A stretch of DNA of 6,665 bases from positions 1-6,665 of the forward strand of contig DJMI01000167.1 of assembly GCA_002435335.1 (NCBI GenBank), in the 5' to 3' direction. Positions within the stretch are counted from its first letter, which is position 1, and the number at the start of each line of letters is the position of its first letter. The notes under the pieces were generated by a model. The model saw only the letters and a program-made list of their open reading frames with translations. It made no database searches and was not told the DNA's origin. The position numbers and the translations under genes were made by a program. This DNA comes from Nitrosomonas sp. UBA6494. GTDB taxonomy: Bacteria; Pseudomonadota; Gammaproteobacteria; Burkholderiales; Nitrosomonadaceae. This document shows, piece by piece, positions 3,849 to 6,665 of the stretch.

Positions 3849-6272
3849 ATGGCCATAAAAAAATCCGAACTTTATTCTTCCCTTTGGTCAAGTTGCGATG
3901 AATTGCGCGGCGGTATGGATGCCAGCCAGTACAAGGATTACGTGCTGGTAATGCTGTTCATCAAATATGTCAGTGACAAATACGCCGGTCAGCCGTTTGC
4001 GCCGATCAAGATTCCGCCAGGTGCGAGTTTCAGGGATATGGTGGCGCTGAAAGGCAAGCCTACCATCGGCGATGACATCAACAAGAAAATCATCGCGCCG
4101 CTCGCCAATGCCAACAAATTAGCCAGCATGCCGGATTTCAACGATCCAGAAAAACTCGGCAGCGGCAAGGATATGGTCGACAGGCTCAGCAACCTCATCG
4201 CCATCTTTGAAAACAAGGCGCTGGATTTCAGCAAGAACCGCGCGGAAGACGATGACATCCTCGGCGATGCCTACGAATACCTGATGCGCCATTTCGCCAC
4301 CGAGAGCGGCAAGAGCAAGGGGCAGTTCTACACCCCGGCGGAAGTCAGCCGCATCATGGCGCGCATCATCGGCATCGATCAGGCCGACACCACGGCGTCG
4401 ACCACCGTTTACGATCCGACTTGCGGCTCCGGTTCGTTGCTGTTGAAGGTGGCCGATGCCGCCAAAACCAAGGTATCACTGTACGGTCAGGAAAAAGATG
4501 CCGCCACCAGCGGTTTGGCGCGCATGAACATGATCCTGCACGACAACCCCGGCGCCGAGATCAAGCAAGGCAACACCCTGGCCAATCCGCTGTTTCTCTA
4601 CGAACAAGGCGGGCTGAAGACGTTCGATTACGTCGTCGCCAATCCGCCGTTCAGCGACAAACGCTGGGGCAACGGCGTCGATACCGCTCACGATCCGTTT
4701 CAGCGCTTTGATGGATTGGGCGTGCCGCCGGATAAAAACGGCGATTACGCCTATCTGCTGCATATCATCCGTTCGCTGAAAAGCCGTGGCAAAGGCGCGT
4801 GCATTCTGCCGCACGGCGTGCTGTTCCGCGGCAATGTCGAAGCCGCCATCCGCGCAGCCCTCATCCGCAAGGGATTGATCAAAGGCATCATCGGCCTGCC
4901 CGCCAACCTGTTTTACGGCACCGGCATCCCGGCGTGCATCATCGTCATCGATAAGGAAAACGCGCAAAACCGCAAAGGCATTTTCATGATCGATGCAGGC
5001 AAAGGTTTCATGAAAGACGGTAACAAAAACCGCCTGCGGGAAATGGACATCCACAAAATTGTCGACGTGTTCAATAAACAGATCGAAATCCCAGGTTACA
5101 GCAAAATCGTATCGTTCAGCGAGATCGAAAAAAACGAATTCAACCTCAACATCCCGCGCTATATCGACAGTTCCGAAGCCGAAGACCTGCAAGACATCGA
5201 AGCGCATCTGCTGGGCGATATCCCCAAAGTCGATATCGACGCGCTGCACGATTACTGGGCGGTGTGCCCCAACCTGAAATCGGCGTTATTCGCCGAGGCG
5301 AAACGCAGCTCCAACTATCTGAGCCTGAAAGTCAGCAAGGACGACATCAAGCCAACCATCTTCGCGCACCCCGAATTTGTCAGTTACATGACTGAAATGA
5401 ACCAAGTATTCAGCCAATGGGAAAAGAACACCGCCGCCGCGCTAAAAGCACTGCAACCCGGTTTTCATCCGAAGGACATCATCCACGCGATCAGCGAAGC
5501 ATTGCTCGCCACCTACGAAAGCCGCGCCTTGATCGACCGGTACGATGTCTACCAGCACCTGATGAACTTCTGGTTCGACGTGATGCAGGACGATTGCTAT
5601 CTGATCGCCACCGACGGTTGGCAAGCGGCCACGTACCGCATCGTGGAAGAAAAGAAAAACAAGGATGGCCAGGTGACCAAAACCGTCGATAAAGGTTGGA
5701 CGTGCGATCTGGTTCCGAAAACGCTCGTGATTCACCGCTACTTTGCCAGGCAGCAACAAGCGATCGACGCGCTCAATACCGAACTGGAAACGCTGCAAAG
5801 CCGATTAACGGAAATGGAAGAAGAGCACAGTGGTGAGGAAGGCGCATTTGCGATACTCGACAAGATCAACAAAGCCAACATCAACACACGCCTGAAAGAA
5901 ATCAAGAACGATCCGCAATCGATTGACGAAGAAAAAATCCTCAGGCAATACCTGGAACTGCTGGAACAGGAAGCGGCGACCAAGAAAGCCATTCAGTCTG
6001 CTGAAACGGAACTGGATGCCGAATTGCTCGCGTTCTACCCCACACTCACCGCAGACCAAATCAAGCAACTGGTGGTCGACGACAAATGGATCGCCACCAT
6101 CGACCGGGATATTCACACCGAGATGGATCGCATCAGTCAGCGCTTGACGCAACGCATCAAGGAACTCGCCGAACGCTATGAAACACCACTGCCACAGCAA
6201 AACCAGCAGGTGGCGGATCTGGAGAAAGCCGTCAATGCACATCTGCACAAGATGGGGTTTGCATGGAATTGA
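3849..6272 (+). CDS. hsdM: Type I restriction-modification system, DNA methyltransferase subunit HsdM
   Basis: The 807-residue product is an N6-adenine methyltransferase subunit. With HsdS it methylates the recognition site; with HsdR as well it forms the restriction complex. Residues 1-130 are the helical HsdM N-terminal domain (LYSSLWSSCDELRGGMDASQYKDYVL). GQFYTP is at 158-163, the AdoMet motif DPTCGSGS at 189-196 and the catalytic NPPF at 265-268, all intact. The core ends near residue 450. The remaining 350 residues include charged, probably coiled-coil helices (about 635-670 and 695-725) and a helical C-terminus. Classical HsdM proteins such as EcoKI are about 530 residues, so this is the long form. 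The start fits the family (MAIKKSELYSSLW), though no clear ribosome site precedes it. Base composition looks GC-richer than its flanks. The stop overlaps the hsdS start by 10 nt, suggesting translational coupling. Confidence 0.97.
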   Translation: MAIKKSELYSSLWSSCDELRGGMDASQYKDYVLVMLFIKYVSDKYAGQPFAPIKIPPGASFRDMVALKGKPTIGDDINKKIIAPLANANKLASMPDFNDPEKLGSGKDMVDRLSNLIAIFENKALDFSKNRAEDDDILGDAYEYLMRHFATESGKSKGQFYTPAEVSRIMARIIGIDQADTTASTTVYDPTCGSGSLLLKVADAAKTKVSLYGQEKDAATSGLARMNMILHDNPGAEIKQGNTLANPLFLYEQGGLKTFDYVVANPPFSDKRWGNGVDTAHDPFQRFDGLGVPPDKNGDYAYLLHIIRSLKSRGKGACILPHGVLFRGNVEAAIRAALIRKGLIKGIIGLPANLFYGTGIPACIIVIDKENAQNRKGIFMIDAGKGFMKDGNKNRLREMDIHKIVDVFNKQIEIPGYSKIVSFSEIEKNEFNLNIPRYIDSSEAEDLQDIEAHLLGDIPKVDIDALHDYWAVCPNLKSALFAEAKRSSNYLSLKVSKDDIKPTIFAHPEFVSYMTEMNQVFSQWEKNTAAALKALQPGFHPKDIIHAISEALLATYESRALIDRYDVYQHLMNFWFDVMQDDCYLIATDGWQAATYRIVEEKKNKDGQVTKTVDKGWTCDLVPKTLVIHRYFARQQQAIDALNTELETLQSRLTEMEEEHSGEEGAFAILDKINKANINTRLKEIKNDPQSIDEEKILRQYLELLEQEAATKKAIQSAETELDAELLAFYPTLTADQIKQLVVDDKWIATIDRDIHTEMDRISQRLTQRIKELAERYETPLPQQNQQVADLEKAVNAHLHKMGFAWN

Positions 6273-6665
6273 AGCCGGATTACAAGCAGACAGAGGTGGG
6301 GTTGATTCCTGAGGATTGGGAAATCCAAACGCTAGGGAATCTCACTGATGCTCAAAGGCCTATTTCTTACGGTATCGTTCAAACTGGCCCAGCCACCCCG
6401 AATGGGGTGAAATGCTTGAGAGTAGTGGATATCGAAGATGGACAAATCAACAAGAATAATCTCATAACTACAACCCAAACAATTAGTAATGCATACAAGC
6501 GCACGATTTTAAGAGCTGGTGATTTAGTGATGCCTCTTAGAGGCAAAGTTGGAGATGTTGCCTTAGTAAATGAGGATTTGGCTGGATCAAATCTCACAAG
6601 AGGATTGGCTCTAATAGCGATACGGACGGACAAATGTGCGTTATTCTTTAGGCAATTAATATCGT
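6263..6665 (+). CDS. hsdS: Type I restriction-modification system, specificity subunit HsdS (5' part, runs off the window)
   Basis: The open frame starts at an ATG inside the last codons of hsdM (10-nt overlap) and stays open to the window edge, giving 134 residues. It begins with the usual HsdS opening, TEVGLIPEDWEIQTLGNL (residues 10-27). RPISYGIVQTG (32-42), CLRVVDIEDGQI, RAGDLVMPLRGKVGDVALV and LTRGLALIAI follow, the typical order of a first target-recognition domain. HsdS supplies DNA sequence specificity to the complex. The second recognition domain and the spacer helices must lie beyond the window. Base composition drops noticeably from the GC-rich hsdM to this gene, as often seen for exchangeable specificity domains. 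The target sequence cannot be predicted from this part. Confidence 0.93.
   Translation, partial: MELKPDYKQTEVGLIPEDWEIQTLGNLTDAQRPISYGIVQTGPATPNGVKCLRVVDIEDGQINKNNLITTTQTISNAYKRTILRAGDLVMPLRGKVGDVALVNEDLAGSNLTRGLALIAIRTDKCALFFRQLIS

Noticed and set aside
4476..5249. 257-codon open frame on the minus strand inside hsdM
   Set aside because: It lies wholly opposite a clear hsdM coding frame, is explained by GC-rich codon bias, and its protein is low-complexity (Asp, Phe, Val, Ala) with no recognisable motif.
1..6665. CRISPR array or new multi-gene defence system
   Set aside because: There are no regularly spaced direct repeats. The only defence genes seen are a standard hsdM-hsdS pair, and nothing else in the window forms a coherent operon.

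Overview
The window looks like a chromosomal segment of a Gram-negative proteobacterium. A betaproteobacterium of the Nitrosomonas type is my best guess, but it rests on gene content and general sequence feel, not on any marker. The supporting observations are a YjeI-type DUF4156 lipoprotein, a stand-alone 93-residue parvulin, a zinc-type ribosomal protein L31, sigma70-like promoters and short palindromic intergenic repeats.

Left part (1-2940): ordinary chromosomal genes in mixed orientation. A GH108 peptidoglycan hydrolase with a C-terminal peptidoglycan-binding domain is on the minus strand (67-795). After a roughly 400-bp gap comes ppiC on the plus strand (1198-1479), convergent with a DUF4156 lipoprotein gene (1540-1875, minus). 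rpmE for L31 follows on the plus strand (2100-2312), with its own strong promoter and a perfect 17-nt palindrome in its leader. A small cupin gene lies on the minus strand (2626-2937). Between the convergent rpmE and cupin genes sits a 140-bp palindromic repeat (2471-2610) flanked by GTAG direct repeats.

Middle (2940-3850): mostly non-coding and AT-rich. It holds a decayed tRNA-Glu-like 3' fragment on the minus strand (2974-3017), an AT-rich hairpin (3081-3108) and a second 140-bp palindromic repeat (3305-3444) bounded by ATACG duplications. A small two-helix membrane protein gene (3477-3716) begins 32 bp after that repeat. The orientation of the tRNA fragment fits the far end of an island inserted in a tRNA gene, which would place the right half of the window inside the island.

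Right part (3850-6665): the start of a type I restriction-modification operon. hsdM (807 codons) overlaps hsdS by 10 nt, and hsdS runs off the window end. hsdR is not visible. HsdM and HsdS together form the modification methyltransferase; with HsdR they would form the restriction enzyme. A putative extended -10 promoter and an 8-bp inverted repeat overlapping the predicted start of transcription precede hsdM.

I see no clearly new multi-gene system. The most unusual signal is the pair of 140-bp palindromes. They have the same length and core, but their arms differ in sequence while each stays self-complementary, so selection or the mobilisation mechanism appears to preserve the fold rather than the terminal sequence.
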